Part shown: piece after piece, positions 35,485-44,204 of the stretch
How positions within the stretch are numbered: the stretch's first letter is position 1
Layout of the letters: the number at the start of each line of letters is the position of its first letter
DNA from: Methanobacteriota archaeon
GTDB lineage: Archaea > Halobacteriota > Methanomicrobia > Methanomicrobiales > Methanocorpusculaceae
Length of the DNA stretch: 64,000 nucleotides
Assembly (NCBI GenBank): GCA_023396065.1
Contig: JAEWXF010000026.1
Span: 1 to 64,000 of the forward strand
Direction of reading: 5' to 3'
Notes under the pieces: generated by a model
Told to the model about the DNA's origin: nothing
The model's database searches: none
What the model saw: only the letters and a program-made list of their open reading frames with translations
Made by a program: the position numbers and the translations under genes

Positions 35485-36693
35485 ATGACAGATACATCTT
35501 CAGCCGGAGGAAAAGGCACGATTGTCTTAGCCTTTTCCGGAGGTCTTGACACCTCCGTCTGCGTTCCGATTTTAAAGAACATGTACGGCTACGACCGTGT
35601 GATCACCGTCGCCGTTGATGTCGGACAGCCCGCAGCCGAAGTGAAAATGGCTGATGACAAGGGAAAACTCATCGCCGATAAACATTACACGATCGATGCA
35701 AAGGATGCATTTGTGCAGGAACATGTGTTCCCGGCAATCAAAGCAAATGCTCTGTACGAAGGTTACCCGATGGGTACGTCCCTCGCCCGCCCGCTGATTG
35801 CAGAAGAGATTGTGAAGATTGCAAAAGCGGAAGGTGCAACTGCAATCGGACACGGATGTACCGGGAAAGGAAACGACCAGCTGCGGTTTGATTTTATTTT
35901 CCGGATGCACGGATTTGATATTGTAGCCCCGATGCGGGAACACAACATGACCCGTGACTGGGAGATTGACTACGCCGAGCAGCACGGAATCCCGATTCCG
36001 GTCAAGAAGTCGACACCGTGGAGTGTTGATGAGAACATCTGGTCCCGGAGTATTGAGGGCGGTCGCCTGGAAGAGACCGACTACCACCCGCCTGAGGAGA
36101 TCTATCACTGGACAACATCGCCTGCGGCTGCACCCGATACACCGGAAATTGTTTCGATCACCTTTGAAAACGGTGTGCCGACCGCTCTGAACGGGAAGAA
36201 GATGAACGGCGTGGATTTAATCGTGGAGATGAACACGATTGCCGGCAGAAACGGAGTCGGCAGAAATGATATGGTGGAGGACCGGGTTCTGGGTCTGAAA
36301 GCCCGGGAGAACTACGAGCATCCGGCTGCAACCGTCCTGATCGCGGCACATGCAGATCTGGAAAAGCTGGTTCTGTCCCGGTTTGAGCTGAAGTTCAAGC
36401 ACATCGTGGATGATCAGTGGGCGGAACTTGCCTACATGGGTCTTGTGCACGAGCCGCTCTACCGCGACCTGAATGCATTCATCGATGCGACGCAGACGCG
36501 CGTTACCGGGACGGTGGATGTCCAGCTGTTTAAGGGCGGTCTGCACATTCTCGGCAGAAAGTCGCCGAATGCAATCTACTCGCAGGACATGGTCTCCTTC
36601 GATACCACGACGATTGATCAGCGGGATGCAATCGGCTTTTCCAAATACTTCGGACTGCAGGGCCGGATGGTCTGGCAGCTTCAGAACAAATAA
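35485..36693 (+). CDS. argG: Argininosuccinate synthase
   Basis: Joins citrulline and aspartate with ATP in arginine synthesis. The 402-residue protein has the PP-loop LAFSGGLDTSVCVPILKNMY, the central AIGHGCTGKGNDQLRFDF, and SVDENIWSRSIEGGRLEETD. ATG 35485 follows a GAGGAGA Shine-Dalgarno at 35468-35474. The very long upstream in-frame extension to 34975 runs antisense to the YeiH gene and is not real. It is monocistronic, ending before a T8 run at about 36697-36704. Confidence 0.96.
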   Translation: MTDTSSAGGKGTIVLAFSGGLDTSVCVPILKNMYGYDRVITVAVDVGQPAAEVKMADDKGKLIADKHYTIDAKDAFVQEHVFPAIKANALYEGYPMGTSLARPLIAEEIVKIAKAEGATAIGHGCTGKGNDQLRFDFIFRMHGFDIVAPMREHNMTRDWEIDYAEQHGIPIPVKKSTPWSVDENIWSRSIEGGRLEETDYHPPEEIYHWTTSPAAAPDTPEIVSITFENGVPTALNGKKMNGVDLIVEMNTIAGRNGVGRNDMVEDRVLGLKARENYEHPAATVLIAAHADLEKLVLSRFELKFKHIVDDQWAELAYMGLVHEPLYRDLNAFIDATQTRVTGTVDVQLFKGGLHILGRKSPNAIYSQDMVSFDTTTIDQRDAIGFSKYFGLQGRMVWQLQNK

Positions 36694-36769
36694 TCTTTTT
36701 TTTCCCGGGGCAGCTCGCTTTCCGGAATCGAAGAGGCTAACATCCATCAGGTCCACATAGTACACTCAA

Positions 36770-37528
36770 ATGCTGACATTTATCGGGCTTGGACTGTATG
36801 ATGAATATGATGTATCCGTGCGGGGTCTGGAGACTATCCGGTCTGCGGACGCGGTGTTTCTGGAGGTATACACCTCGAAACTGATCGGAACAACGGTGAA
36901 ACGGCTGGAGGAGTTTTACGGCAGGCCGATTACCCTTTTGTACCGGGAAGATGTAGAACTGCATCCGGAACCGGTTCTGGATGCAGCGGAGAGGGGGAAC
37001 GCGGTGTTTCTGACCGCCGGAGATTCCATGGTCGCAACAACGCACTCCGATATCCGGATTCGTGCCGCCGACCGGGGGATTCCGACCCGGATTATTCACG
37101 GCTCATCGATAACTACGGCGGTCTGCGGCCTGTCCGGTCTGCAGAATTACCGGTTCGGAAAGTCGGTCTCGGTACCGTTTCCGTACGGAAAATGGTTCCC
37201 CATGACGCCGATTGAAGTCATCAGCGCAAACCTTGCCCAGAATCTGCACACGCTGGTTTTTCTGGATATTCAAAAGGATAAAGAACGCTACATGACAGTC
37301 GCTGAGGGCGTAGAACTTTTGGAAGAACAGGCGCGGCGGGCGGGAACCGCGATTCCCCTGTATATCGGTATTGCCCGTGCCGGGTCGCCCGCCCCGGTGG
37401 TGCATGCGGGGGATGCAGCAGAGATGATGTCCTTTGATTTCGGTGCACCATTACATATCATGATAGTGCCCGGCGGACTGCATGATATTGAGCGTGAATA
37501 TCTCGTTCGGTTTGCGGGATTATGCTGA
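36770..37528 (+). CDS. dphB: Diphthine synthase
   Basis: A 252-residue SAM-dependent methyltransferase that makes diphthine on the modified histidine of elongation factor 2. It has the tetrapyrrole-methylase-like fold: MLTFIGLGLYDEYDVSVRGL, GNAVFLTAGDSMVATTHSDI, IIHGSSITTAVCGLSGLQNY and KWFPMTPIEVI. It overlaps the DUF357 gene by 7 nt. Dph2-type enzymes are not in the window. Confidence 0.95.
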   Translation: MLTFIGLGLYDEYDVSVRGLETIRSADAVFLEVYTSKLIGTTVKRLEEFYGRPITLLYREDVELHPEPVLDAAERGNAVFLTAGDSMVATTHSDIRIRAADRGIPTRIIHGSSITTAVCGLSGLQNYRFGKSVSVPFPYGKWFPMTPIEVISANLAQNLHTLVFLDIQKDKERYMTVAEGVELLEEQARRAGTAIPLYIGIARAGSPAPVVHAGDAAEMMSFDFGAPLHIMIVPGGLHDIEREYLVRFAGLC

Positions 37529-38091
37529 TTGAGGAGTTTGGTGCACAGTTCCGCCGGGACGCGGCTGCTTTGCGGCCCGCAGTTCCTGCCGACACACCGC
37601 TTGGCGCAACCGCGGCGCAGATCCGGGAAATGATTCTCTGTTACGCATCCGACGGCGAGCTGTTTTTCCGAAACGGGGACTGGGTGAACGCCGCGGCTTC
37701 CGTTGCGTACGGGTACGGATGGCTGGATGCAGGTGTATATCTGGGATATCTTTCCGGCCGGGACCCTGCAGCAATGCCGGTACTGGACTCAGCCCTCCCT
37801 GCCGGGCTTGCGGCTCATCTGACGGAAAAGACCAGCCGGTATAACCGGATGCTTGCCGCAGCGCTCGGGTGTGTTGTGCCGGCACCTGACCCGGAGACGG
37901 TGATGTACCGCGCATTTCTGCAGATCGGTGATATCGCGAAACGGTGTCTCAATTCCGGGGAGGACCAGCTTGGTTTGGGTGATGAGATCAATGCTCTCTC
38001 CTCCTTCAGTTACGGGTACGGGTGGCTGGACTGCGGTGTTCGTGCCGGCCTGTCCGGTATCACCGGCGACCGCCACCTGTTTACGATTTGA
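37522..38091 (+). CDS. DUF357 domain protein with an internal repeat
   Basis: A 189-residue protein. The DUF357 signature YASDGELFFRNGDWVNAAAS leading to VAYGYGWLDAGVYLGYL is at about 38-75. A second copy lies at about 137-185, with EDQLGLGDEINALSSF and SYGYGWLDCGVRAGLSG. The two halves therefore look like an internal duplication. DUF357 proteins are archaeal, mostly helical, and often adjacent to diphthine synthase, but no activity is known. The start lies inside dphB. Confidence 0.85.
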   Translation: MLIEEFGAQFRRDAAALRPAVPADTPLGATAAQIREMILCYASDGELFFRNGDWVNAAASVAYGYGWLDAGVYLGYLSGRDPAAMPVLDSALPAGLAAHLTEKTSRYNRMLAAALGCVVPAPDPETVMYRAFLQIGDIAKRCLNSGEDQLGLGDEINALSSFSYGYGWLDCGVRAGLSGITGDRHLFTI

Positions 38092-38092
38092 G

Positions 38093-38208
38093 ACTTTTCC
38101 TTTTTCTTTTTCAAGATTTTTTTTATTTTTCTAAAAATATTGTCACGATAGGAAAGTATATTAGCTCATGGCCGAATGGAAGAAGTATAGAGAAGAGGTG
38201 AAATCCCA
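38093..38208 (+). promoter_or_regulatory. T-rich terminator and promoter/ribosome-binding site of the DUF2193 gene
   Basis: After the DUF357 stop the plus strand has several long T runs (38097-38129, including T8), a likely termination zone. A box A candidate (AAGTATATTA, 38154-38163) is followed by a strong GAGGTG ribosome-binding site (38195-38200) 8 nt before the ATG. The strength of both signals suggests high expression. Confidence 0.55.
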
Positions 38209-39708
38209 ATGTCCGAAATCTACAAAAAAATGGTTGATGAGGCAATGGCTGCCCAGCATGCAGATGTTGCCGTCCTCAAAGAAAAGCGTGGTACGAAGTT
38301 TTCCCTTCAGGATGCTGCACCCTACGTAAAAGCTGTGGAGGGTATGACAGTCGCCGACGGTCAGAGTGCCGCGGTAATCAATCTGCACAAGGCTTCGGTA
38401 AAAACCCACTTTCAGGTATTATCGAATCTGACAAAATATGTCCGCCCTGAGGATGATCCGTTTGTGGAACATTATCAGACGCCGGTCATCCTCGAAATTC
38501 TCGCAGACGAGGATAAAGCGTTTGCCAAGAGTCTGAACGTGTTTGCCGACTCCATTCAGAAACACGAGGCAATTGTCGGCCGTGAAGCCGCACGCTGTTA
38601 TGCGGGATTCTACGGCCCCACCTGTGTCGTGGACTTTGCCCTGATGCCGGGATCGACAAGCAACGTTGTCAACCAGATTCTCCGGGAAACGGAGATTCCT
38701 GATGACCATAAACAGGCGATTCTTGCCGCAAAATCCTGGGGTATGAACACGTCCTACGGTATCGGAGACCTGTTTGCAAAGCGGATTGAAGCGGGAGATA
38801 CGCTTGCAGAAGCTTCGGCAAAGGAAGTTGCACAGCTGCAGGCATTATACCGGGAGCCGGTGAATGCCCAGGTGAACCTGATGTACAACGCCGGGATGAG
38901 CTCGTTTGATCCCCGGAAGTACATGGAGAATTACCGTCAGGGTATTGAACCTGCGGTGAAAGCAGCGATTGCCGATGGCGTCCACTATGGAAACATTGCA
39001 ACAATTCCAGCGTATTGTGTGGGGGATGTCTCGCACCACATTTCCCAGTCCACCTACAATATGTGCAAAGACGATGTGATCATGGCGACGATCGAGGCGG
39101 TTACGGAGGTCATGAACCGGACCCTGCATGCCGCAATTCCGACGGTGAAGAGCGGATACCAGCTTCTGGATGCGGCGACGGGTGCATCTGCTGCGGCAAC
39201 CGAGTATCTGCTGGAACTGGACGGATTTAACGCTCCGATGATTGTGGATCTTCTGACGAAACGGTATCATAATCTGGTGATGATCCGGCCGACCCGCGGC
39301 GCTGCTGCGGAGCTGCACAACTGCGATTTCATGGATATGATTTACCGCGGATGGAAGATCATGGATAAAGCGGGACGAGTGCGGAACGGATCAGGGAATA
39401 AACTTGCTCCGCGAACCGGCAGTTCGCTGATTGATCTGTCGCCGATCCATGAAAATGAGGTCCTGATGAATCCGCAGCGGTATGCGTATCCGGCATGTGC
39501 GATCACGGTCCGGGCTTCGGCGCTGCTGCGGCTTGCGGATTACCCGTGTCTGCTGACGAGTGAACCGGTTACGGCCACGATGATGACGAACATTATTGCT
39601 CTGGAAAAGGAGGTTCCGGCAGCGCCGGCACGGGCGTGTAAGAGTTGTGCGACGGCATGCCTGGTCGGATCCCGCCACCAGTACTGCCAGTATCGCGAGG
39701 CTGTGTAA
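38209..39708 (+). CDS. DUF2193 family protein (methanogen-specific)
   Basis: A 499-residue soluble protein of DUF2193, a family known essentially from methanogens. It is mostly helical. Conserved-looking blocks are ARCYAGFYGPTCVVDFALMP near residue 130, AYCVGDVSHHISQSTYNMCK near 268, and a C-terminal cysteine cluster CKSCATACLVGSRHQYCQYR that could bind an Fe-S cluster or zinc. It is followed after 1 nt by the zinc-binding DUF2180 gene. Function is unknown. Confidence 0.88.
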   Translation: MSEIYKKMVDEAMAAQHADVAVLKEKRGTKFSLQDAAPYVKAVEGMTVADGQSAAVINLHKASVKTHFQVLSNLTKYVRPEDDPFVEHYQTPVILEILADEDKAFAKSLNVFADSIQKHEAIVGREAARCYAGFYGPTCVVDFALMPGSTSNVVNQILRETEIPDDHKQAILAAKSWGMNTSYGIGDLFAKRIEAGDTLAEASAKEVAQLQALYREPVNAQVNLMYNAGMSSFDPRKYMENYRQGIEPAVKAAIADGVHYGNIATIPAYCVGDVSHHISQSTYNMCKDDVIMATIEAVTEVMNRTLHAAIPTVKSGYQLLDAATGASAAATEYLLELDGFNAPMIVDLLTKRYHNLVMIRPTRGAAAELHNCDFMDMIYRGWKIMDKAGRVRNGSGNKLAPRTGSSLIDLSPIHENEVLMNPQRYAYPACAITVRASALLRLADYPCLLTSEPVTATMMTNIIALEKEVPAAPARACKSCATACLVGSRHQYCQYREAV

Positions 39709-39709
39709 A

Positions 39710-39916
39710 ATGAAGTGCTATGTGTGTGAGCAGCTGGGCATTGACCGGGAAGCGACGGGGATTTGTATTGTGTGCGGGATGGGTCTGTGCACAGAACATA
39801 TGATCCGGTCGGATGTAGAAATCTGGGAGGGAGGGTATCCCTTCCCTGCGAAGAAGATGAAGAAGGCGGTGCCCCGGATTTTATGTCCGGAGTGCCATAA
39901 TGCCTTGAACGGGTGA
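39710..39916 (+). CDS. DUF2180 family small zinc-ribbon-like protein
   Basis: A 68-residue Cys-rich protein. CYVCEQLGIDREATGICIVC, CTEHM and LCPECHNAL supply seven cysteines and a histidine, enough for two zinc sites in a treble-clef or B-box-like arrangement. The start ATG is 1 nt after the DUF2193 stop; a longer frame beginning inside DUF2193 is not conserved. Its stop overlaps the first possible start of the aquaporin gene. The three genes appear to form one operon. Confidence 0.85.
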   Translation: MKCYVCEQLGIDREATGICIVCGMGLCTEHMIRSDVEIWEGGYPFPAKKMKKAVPRILCPECHNALNG

Positions 39917-39921
39917 GCTTG

Positions 39922-40668
39922 ATGAATCTGCTGAAGAGGAGCATTGCCGAACTTGTCGGCACCATGCTTCTTGTTTTTATCGGGTGCGGATCGGTCTGTA
40001 TTCTGCTGATGCTTGCTGCGGGAACGCCGCCGCCGAATGGGTTCGGGATCGGCATCGGTACTCTCGGCGGTCTGGGCGACTGGCTTGCAGTGAGTCTGGC
40101 GTTTGGTCTGGCGGTGGCCGTGGTGATTTATGCGCTTGGCGGCGTATCCGGTGCCCATATTAATCCGGCGGTGAGTATTGCTCTGTGGGCCGTGAAGAAG
40201 TTCCCGACGAAAGATACGGTCGCCTACATTGTTGCCCAGTGTATTGGCGCCTGTATTGGTTCTGCGCTGTTCTTCCTGGTTGCAGGCCCGGACTCCCTGA
40301 CGATCGGAGGACTCGGAGCTACGGCACCGTTCCCGGGAATTACCGTCTGGCAGGCACTGCTGGCCGAGATTATCGGAACGTTTGTCCTGATGCTGGTAAT
40401 TATGGGCGTCGCGGTGGATCGCCGTGCGTCTCCCGGTTTTGCGGGGCTGGTTATCGGTATGGCGGTAACCGCAGTGATTATTGCGATCGGGAATATTTCC
40501 GGCGGATCGATTAATCCTGCCCGGAGTTTCGGGCCTGATCTGGTGGCTGCGGTGGTGAACGGGTCCCCTGCTCTCATTACGACGTTCCCGATCTATGTGG
40601 TCGGGCCGATTGTGGGTGCGGTGATTGCGGCACTATTCTACACGTATGTGGCAGAACCGGTGGACTGA
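39922..40668 (+). CDS. aqpM: Aquaporin/MIP family channel (AqpM-like)
   Basis: About 248 residues with six helices and two NPA half-helices: GAHINPAVSIALWAVKKFP near residue 80 and GGSINPARSFGPDLVAAVV near 190. The Arg after the second NPA is the selectivity-filter Arg. The long first loop rich in Gly and Pro (GTPPPNGFGIGIGTLGGLGD) matches archaeal AqpM. Such channels pass water and possibly glycerol, CO2 or H2S. A GTG at 39913 overlapping the DUF2180 stop is an alternative start. Confidence 0.92.
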   Translation: MNLLKRSIAELVGTMLLVFIGCGSVCILLMLAAGTPPPNGFGIGIGTLGGLGDWLAVSLAFGLAVAVVIYALGGVSGAHINPAVSIALWAVKKFPTKDTVAYIVAQCIGACIGSALFFLVAGPDSLTIGGLGATAPFPGITVWQALLAEIIGTFVLMLVIMGVAVDRRASPGFAGLVIGMAVTAVIIAIGNISGGSINPARSFGPDLVAAVVNGSPALITTFPIYVVGPIVGAVIAALFYTYVAEPVD

Positions 40669-40738
40669 GTCTTTCGGGTATGCGGTCAGACCGGGTGGTG
40701 ATGCGGAGTCACCACCCGGACACCGGCTGGCACCCTGA

Positions 40739-41743
40739 TCAGTTCCGCGTAGAATCGAAGAACGTATCCAGCTGTTTTTGCAGTTTGTCTCCCCGGAGAT
40801 CCCATGTCTCATGAATTCTCCGGCGAAGTTCCATCTCCAGCTCAGGCAGTTTATCGCCCATATATTTACTTAAAATCTCCGGAATGTTCTTTTCCAGGTC
40901 AAGATCCGCAAACAGTGAAGCATTATCAACTACTTGGGCACTTGTCTGAAACGAAAGAGGATACCCGTTTGCCATTGCCATATAGTGGACCACCTCTCTT
41001 GCCACCCGTTTTGATCCTGCCTTAAAGGGCTGCAGCTGATGGAATGCCTGATACCAGATGATCATCTGTTCAAACGGATGATATCCTTTCCCCACTCTGT
41101 GATAATACCGGTCAAGCGTCTGTTGAATCGCCTCTTCCATCTGCGGTTCGAGCTTCTCGGGCGTATCAATCTTCTCAAGTATCATCTCCCGGAGGCGCAG
41201 AGTAAGGGATACTGTTACTTTCCGAGGGTGTCTGTTCCGCAGGCTGGCACAGGCGTAAATATTCTGAATTTCATTTACGTCCCGCAGAAACTTTTCGTTG
41301 GGAATTTTTCCCGTATCCAGCATCTGGACAACCTCGGGAAACGTAAACGTGCACCCTACCGTCTTTACCGACTCATGAATATAATGGTATTCATGTTCCC
41401 GGACATGCGCCCGGTACTCCTCCGGTGTCAGATAGTCATGGTAGCGCATATCCAGATACCGGTACCGTTCCAGCTGAACGTAGGCATTCTTATTGGGATT
41501 GAGTTCATATCGAAAGGTTTTGACCCGGTAATCTGCAATTTTCTCACAGCATTTCATCTCCAGATCAAATCCGTACAACAGGACAATCCGTGCAATTTCC
41601 GCATCAGTCGGAGGCGTCCCGCACTTGATCAGTTTTGCCGCCCGGAACTTCCGCGAGTTGCTGTTCACCTCCCGCAGCAGGTAATACTTCCTCGTCCCGT
41701 TCTGCAGTCGGTCCTCAACCCGGTACAATGCCTCATTTTCCAT
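40739..41743 (-). CDS. Fic-domain-like protein with a degenerate catalytic motif
   Basis: A 334-residue soluble protein. Residues about 150-275 follow the Fic fold: IPNEKFLRDVNEIQNIYACA, helices around IQQTLDRYYHRVGKGYHPFE, then QAFHQLQPFKAGSKRVAREV and VHYMAMANGYPLSF. The Fic motif HPFxxGNGRxxR is present in shape only: the catalytic His is Gln (QPF), the G-N-G-R is A-G-S-K-R, and the final Arg is kept. The N terminus may be a regulatory or DNA-binding region. AMP transfer seems unlikely. It could be a binding-only Fic relative, an inhibitor, or a variant enzyme. It is monocistronic and convergent to aqpM. Confidence 0.65.
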   Translation of the reverse strand: MENEALYRVEDRLQNGTRKYYLLREVNSNSRKFRAAKLIKCGTPPTDAEIARIVLLYGFDLEMKCCEKIADYRVKTFRYELNPNKNAYVQLERYRYLDMRYHDYLTPEEYRAHVREHEYHYIHESVKTVGCTFTFPEVVQMLDTGKIPNEKFLRDVNEIQNIYACASLRNRHPRKVTVSLTLRLREMILEKIDTPEKLEPQMEEAIQQTLDRYYHRVGKGYHPFEQMIIWYQAFHQLQPFKAGSKRVAREVVHYMAMANGYPLSFQTSAQVVDNASLFADLDLEKNIPEILSKYMGDKLPELEMELRRRIHETWDLRGDKLQKQLDTFFDSTRN

Positions 41744-41839
41744 TCCTATATCATACTAGGGTCCTGAAAACGCATGTAGATTTCGCAAGAAGCTGTCCCG
41801 GCACAAAAATATGAGATGAGTTTCCAATACCTCTGTATC

Positions 41840-42376
41840 ATGGTGCGAGTATTTTTCGCAGTTGAACCTGCCGCAGAGATCCGCGAAGCTGTAGCGGCGG
41901 CAGGTGTTCTGCTCAAGCCGTCATCGGCCCGACTGGGACTGGTGGATGCATCCCTGCTGCATATTACTCTGAAATTTGTTGGTGAGGTCCCGGAGGCCAG
42001 GATTCCCCAGCTGTCTGCTGTTCTCCAGGACCTTCAAAGCGTTCCGTATGAGCTTACCGTCCGGCACGTGGACGTTTTCGGCAGACCTCCGCGGGTTATT
42101 AAAGCCGAAATCTGTGACGGCGGGGCTTCCGCTGCGCTTGCCCGAAGGATTGATACTCTCACCGCTCCTCTTGGGATTCCCCGCGATACCAAGCCGTTCT
42201 CGCCCCATATTACGATAGCCCGCGTCCGGGAGTATGCTCTTGATCTCCACCCGATACTTGCTGAACTCCGGTCCCGGGAGTTCGGGACCTGTCTGATCGA
42301 TACCGTACAGCTCAAAAAGAGTACCTTAACCTCCTGCGGGCCAATATATGAAACACTTACCGAGGTCAGACTGTGA
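41840..42376 (+). CDS. thpR: RNA 2',3'-cyclic phosphodiesterase (2'-5' RNA ligase family)
   Basis: A 178-residue 2H phosphoesterase with both active-site motifs: LLHITLKFVGEVPE near residue 40 and SPHITIARVREYA near 125. In vitro such enzymes open 2',3'-cyclic phosphates and reversibly make 2'-5' bonds on tRNA halves. ATG 41840 (MVRVFFAVEPAAEIREAV) is the family start. It overlaps cca by 4 nt, so both genes serve tRNA metabolism. Confidence 0.93.
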   Translation: MVRVFFAVEPAAEIREAVAAAGVLLKPSSARLGLVDASLLHITLKFVGEVPEARIPQLSAVLQDLQSVPYELTVRHVDVFGRPPRVIKAEICDGGASAALARRIDTLTAPLGIPRDTKPFSPHITIARVREYALDLHPILAELRSREFGTCLIDTVQLKKSTLTSCGPIYETLTEVRL

Positions 42377-43845
42377 ACCGTAATACCGTTGAAACGGAGG
42401 TGCTGGCCCGGATTCTCCCGACTGAGGGGGAACGGGATGCTGCACAGAAGATGGGAGAGAGGCTGATTGCAGCCGTGTATGAGGTAGCGGGCGTTCCCGC
42501 GATGATGACCGGGTCTGTGGCCCGGGGGACGTGGGTTCGCGGCGATAAGGATATTGATATTTTCATGCTTTTTCCGCCGGAACTTCCGCGTGAGGAGCTG
42601 CAGGAACGCGGGCTTGCTGCAGGCTACGCGGTTGTGGAGAAGTTTTCGGGGACCTCTGAGGAGAAGTATGCCGAACATCCGTATCTGAACGCGGTTATTG
42701 AAGGGTTTGATGTTGATCTGGTTCCCTGCTATCATGTTGCGTCGACTGCGGAGATGCAGTGCGCTGTTGACCGGACGCCGTTTCACACCCGGTATCTTCT
42801 GCCGAAGATCGGGTCTCTGCGTGAGGATGTTCTCCTTCTGAAGCAGTTTGCGAAAGGCGGCGGGGTGTACGGGTCGGATCACATGACCGGCGGGTTCTCC
42901 GGGTATCTCTGTGAACTCCTGATCCTTGCATACGGCGGGTTTTCCGCGTTTATCGAGGCTGCGTCGATGTTCCGGTACGGTGAGGTCATCGATATTGAAG
43001 GGTTTTATCCGGATACGCGGTCCGCCCGGAAGAAGTTTTCCGAGCCGCTGATTGTGATTGATCCGACCGATAAGAACCGTAATGTTGCCGCCGCTCTGAC
43101 GCCGACCCGTTTTGCGGAGTTTATGGAGCTGGCCCGCGATTACTGTGCGGCTCCGGATTCTGTATATTTTACGCCGGATGCACCGACGTATCTTTCCCGG
43201 TCTGAGTTCGGGCAGATTCTGACGGCGCGGGGTACTGCGATGCTCGCACTCCGGTTTGCAACGCCGCCGTATGTTGCGGATACGGTTGTTCCCCAGCTGC
43301 GGAAAAGTATGGAGTCTGTGCGGGGTATGCTTGCTGCCGAGGATTTCCCGATTCATCGTGCGGAGGTTTCGATGGGTCCGGAGCATTGTCTGATTCTGTT
43401 CGAGCTGCTGGTTGCCCGGCTGCCGGAGATTGTGGTGCGGCCCGGTCCGCCGGTCTGGAACCATGAGAATGCTGACCGGTTTGTGGAGAAGTATCTGGTT
43501 CATGAGGAGTTTGCCGGTCCGTGGATTGAGGAGGACCGGTACTTTACTGAGGTCCGCCGCAAATATACGACGGCGGAGGCTCTGCTGTCTGATTCCCGGA
43601 AAATTTTGTCGGGTGCTCTGGGGAAACATGTCCGGGTGGTTCTGGAGGAGTCCGGGTATGAGGTTCTCGCAGGAGAGGATATCTGGTCTGCGGAGTTTGC
43701 TGCGTTCCTTTCGTCGTTCTTCGCCCGGTCGTCTCATGCTGTCCGGAAACTGCGGAGTATCCGTGAAGCTGCTGATTCCGGGGATGGTTGCTATTCGAAC
43801 ATACCACTTCCTAATGTGGGGGAACCCCGCAACGGAAGGCCTTAA
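42373..43845 (+). CDS. cca: CCA tRNA nucleotidyltransferase, archaeal class I
   Basis: Adds or repairs the 3'-CCA of tRNA. The catalytic core near residues 45-65 is GSVARGTWVRGDKDIDIF with the two metal-binding Asp, and FDVDLVPCYHV holds the third. Other blocks are FAKGGGVYGSDHMTGGFSGY and FARSSHAVRKLRSIREA near the end. The GTG start overlaps thpR. At 490 residues it is longer than the usual 440-460. The last 20 residues (from GCYSNIPLPNVGEPRNGRP) and the stop codon are encoded by an intergenic inverted repeat, so this tail is probably not part of the functional fold. Confidence 0.94.
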   Translation: MNRNTVETEVLARILPTEGERDAAQKMGERLIAAVYEVAGVPAMMTGSVARGTWVRGDKDIDIFMLFPPELPREELQERGLAAGYAVVEKFSGTSEEKYAEHPYLNAVIEGFDVDLVPCYHVASTAEMQCAVDRTPFHTRYLLPKIGSLREDVLLLKQFAKGGGVYGSDHMTGGFSGYLCELLILAYGGFSAFIEAASMFRYGEVIDIEGFYPDTRSARKKFSEPLIVIDPTDKNRNVAAALTPTRFAEFMELARDYCAAPDSVYFTPDAPTYLSRSEFGQILTARGTAMLALRFATPPYVADTVVPQLRKSMESVRGMLAAEDFPIHRAEVSMGPEHCLILFELLVARLPEIVVRPGPPVWNHENADRFVEKYLVHEEFAGPWIEEDRYFTEVRRKYTTAEALLSDSRKILSGALGKHVRVVLEESGYEVLAGEDIWSAEFAAFLSSFFARSSHAVRKLRSIREAADSGDGCYSNIPLPNVGEPRNGRP

Positions 43846-43870
43846 GCGATGACTGAGTGGAGCCGCGTCG

Positions 43871-43973
43871 GCGACTCACCGAGTGAGGAGCCAAGCAAGG
43901 CGCGAAGCGACTTGCGGCGCGGCGGAGCGTGTCGGAGACGACTCACGAAGTGAGGAGTCGAGCAAGGCGCGAA
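43871..43973 (+). repeat. Two 36-bp tandem GC-rich hairpin units
   Basis: Units at 43871-43906 and 43938-43973 (period 67) share 31 of 36 bases, ending GAGCAAGGCGCGAA or close variants. Each contains a small dyad (GACTCAC and GTGAG/GAGTC parts), so each may fold into a hairpin. They lie inside the inverted-repeat block after cca. Similar self-complementary GC words (GCTCGCTTCGCTCGC) occur at about 44351-44365. Confidence 0.65.
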
Positions 43974-44019
43974 CTGCTCAGACTGAAATGAACCCTTCCC
44001 TTATTTTTGTGAGTTCCCG

Positions 44020-44204
44020 GGATTCTTTGGGATTATTTCGTAAAAACGCGAATAGCGCCAATAGCACGAATAAAAAATCGCCAATGGCGATTTTTATTAC
44101 CGTTTTTTCGCCTGACAAATTCTGAGTGATAAAAATCGCCTTTGGTGATTTTCATTCGTGGCATTCGTGCTATTCGCGTTTTTACGAAATACGCCCAAAG
44201 AATC
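44020..44204. repeat. Inverted pair of the GGATTCTTTGGG...TTTCGTAAAAACGCGAAT repeat
   Basis: The left copy runs 44020-44070 and the right copy is its reverse complement at 44161-44204. Each holds GGATTCTTTGGG, then TTTCGTAAAAACGCGAATAG. Between them are two hairpins with ATCGCC/GGCGAT cores. Related sequences are found at 46640-46762 and 57130-57206, so this is a dispersed intergenic repeat family. Confidence 0.7.
44073..44095 (+). terminator. Intrinsic-terminator-like hairpin after cca
   Basis: AAAAATCGCC (44073-44082) and GGCGATTTTT (44086-44095) form a perfect 10-bp stem with a 3-nt loop ending in T5. A similar imperfect hairpin follows at about 44129-44152. They lie inside the repeat pair described at 44020-44204. 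They may terminate cca read-through in either direction. Confidence 0.5.
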
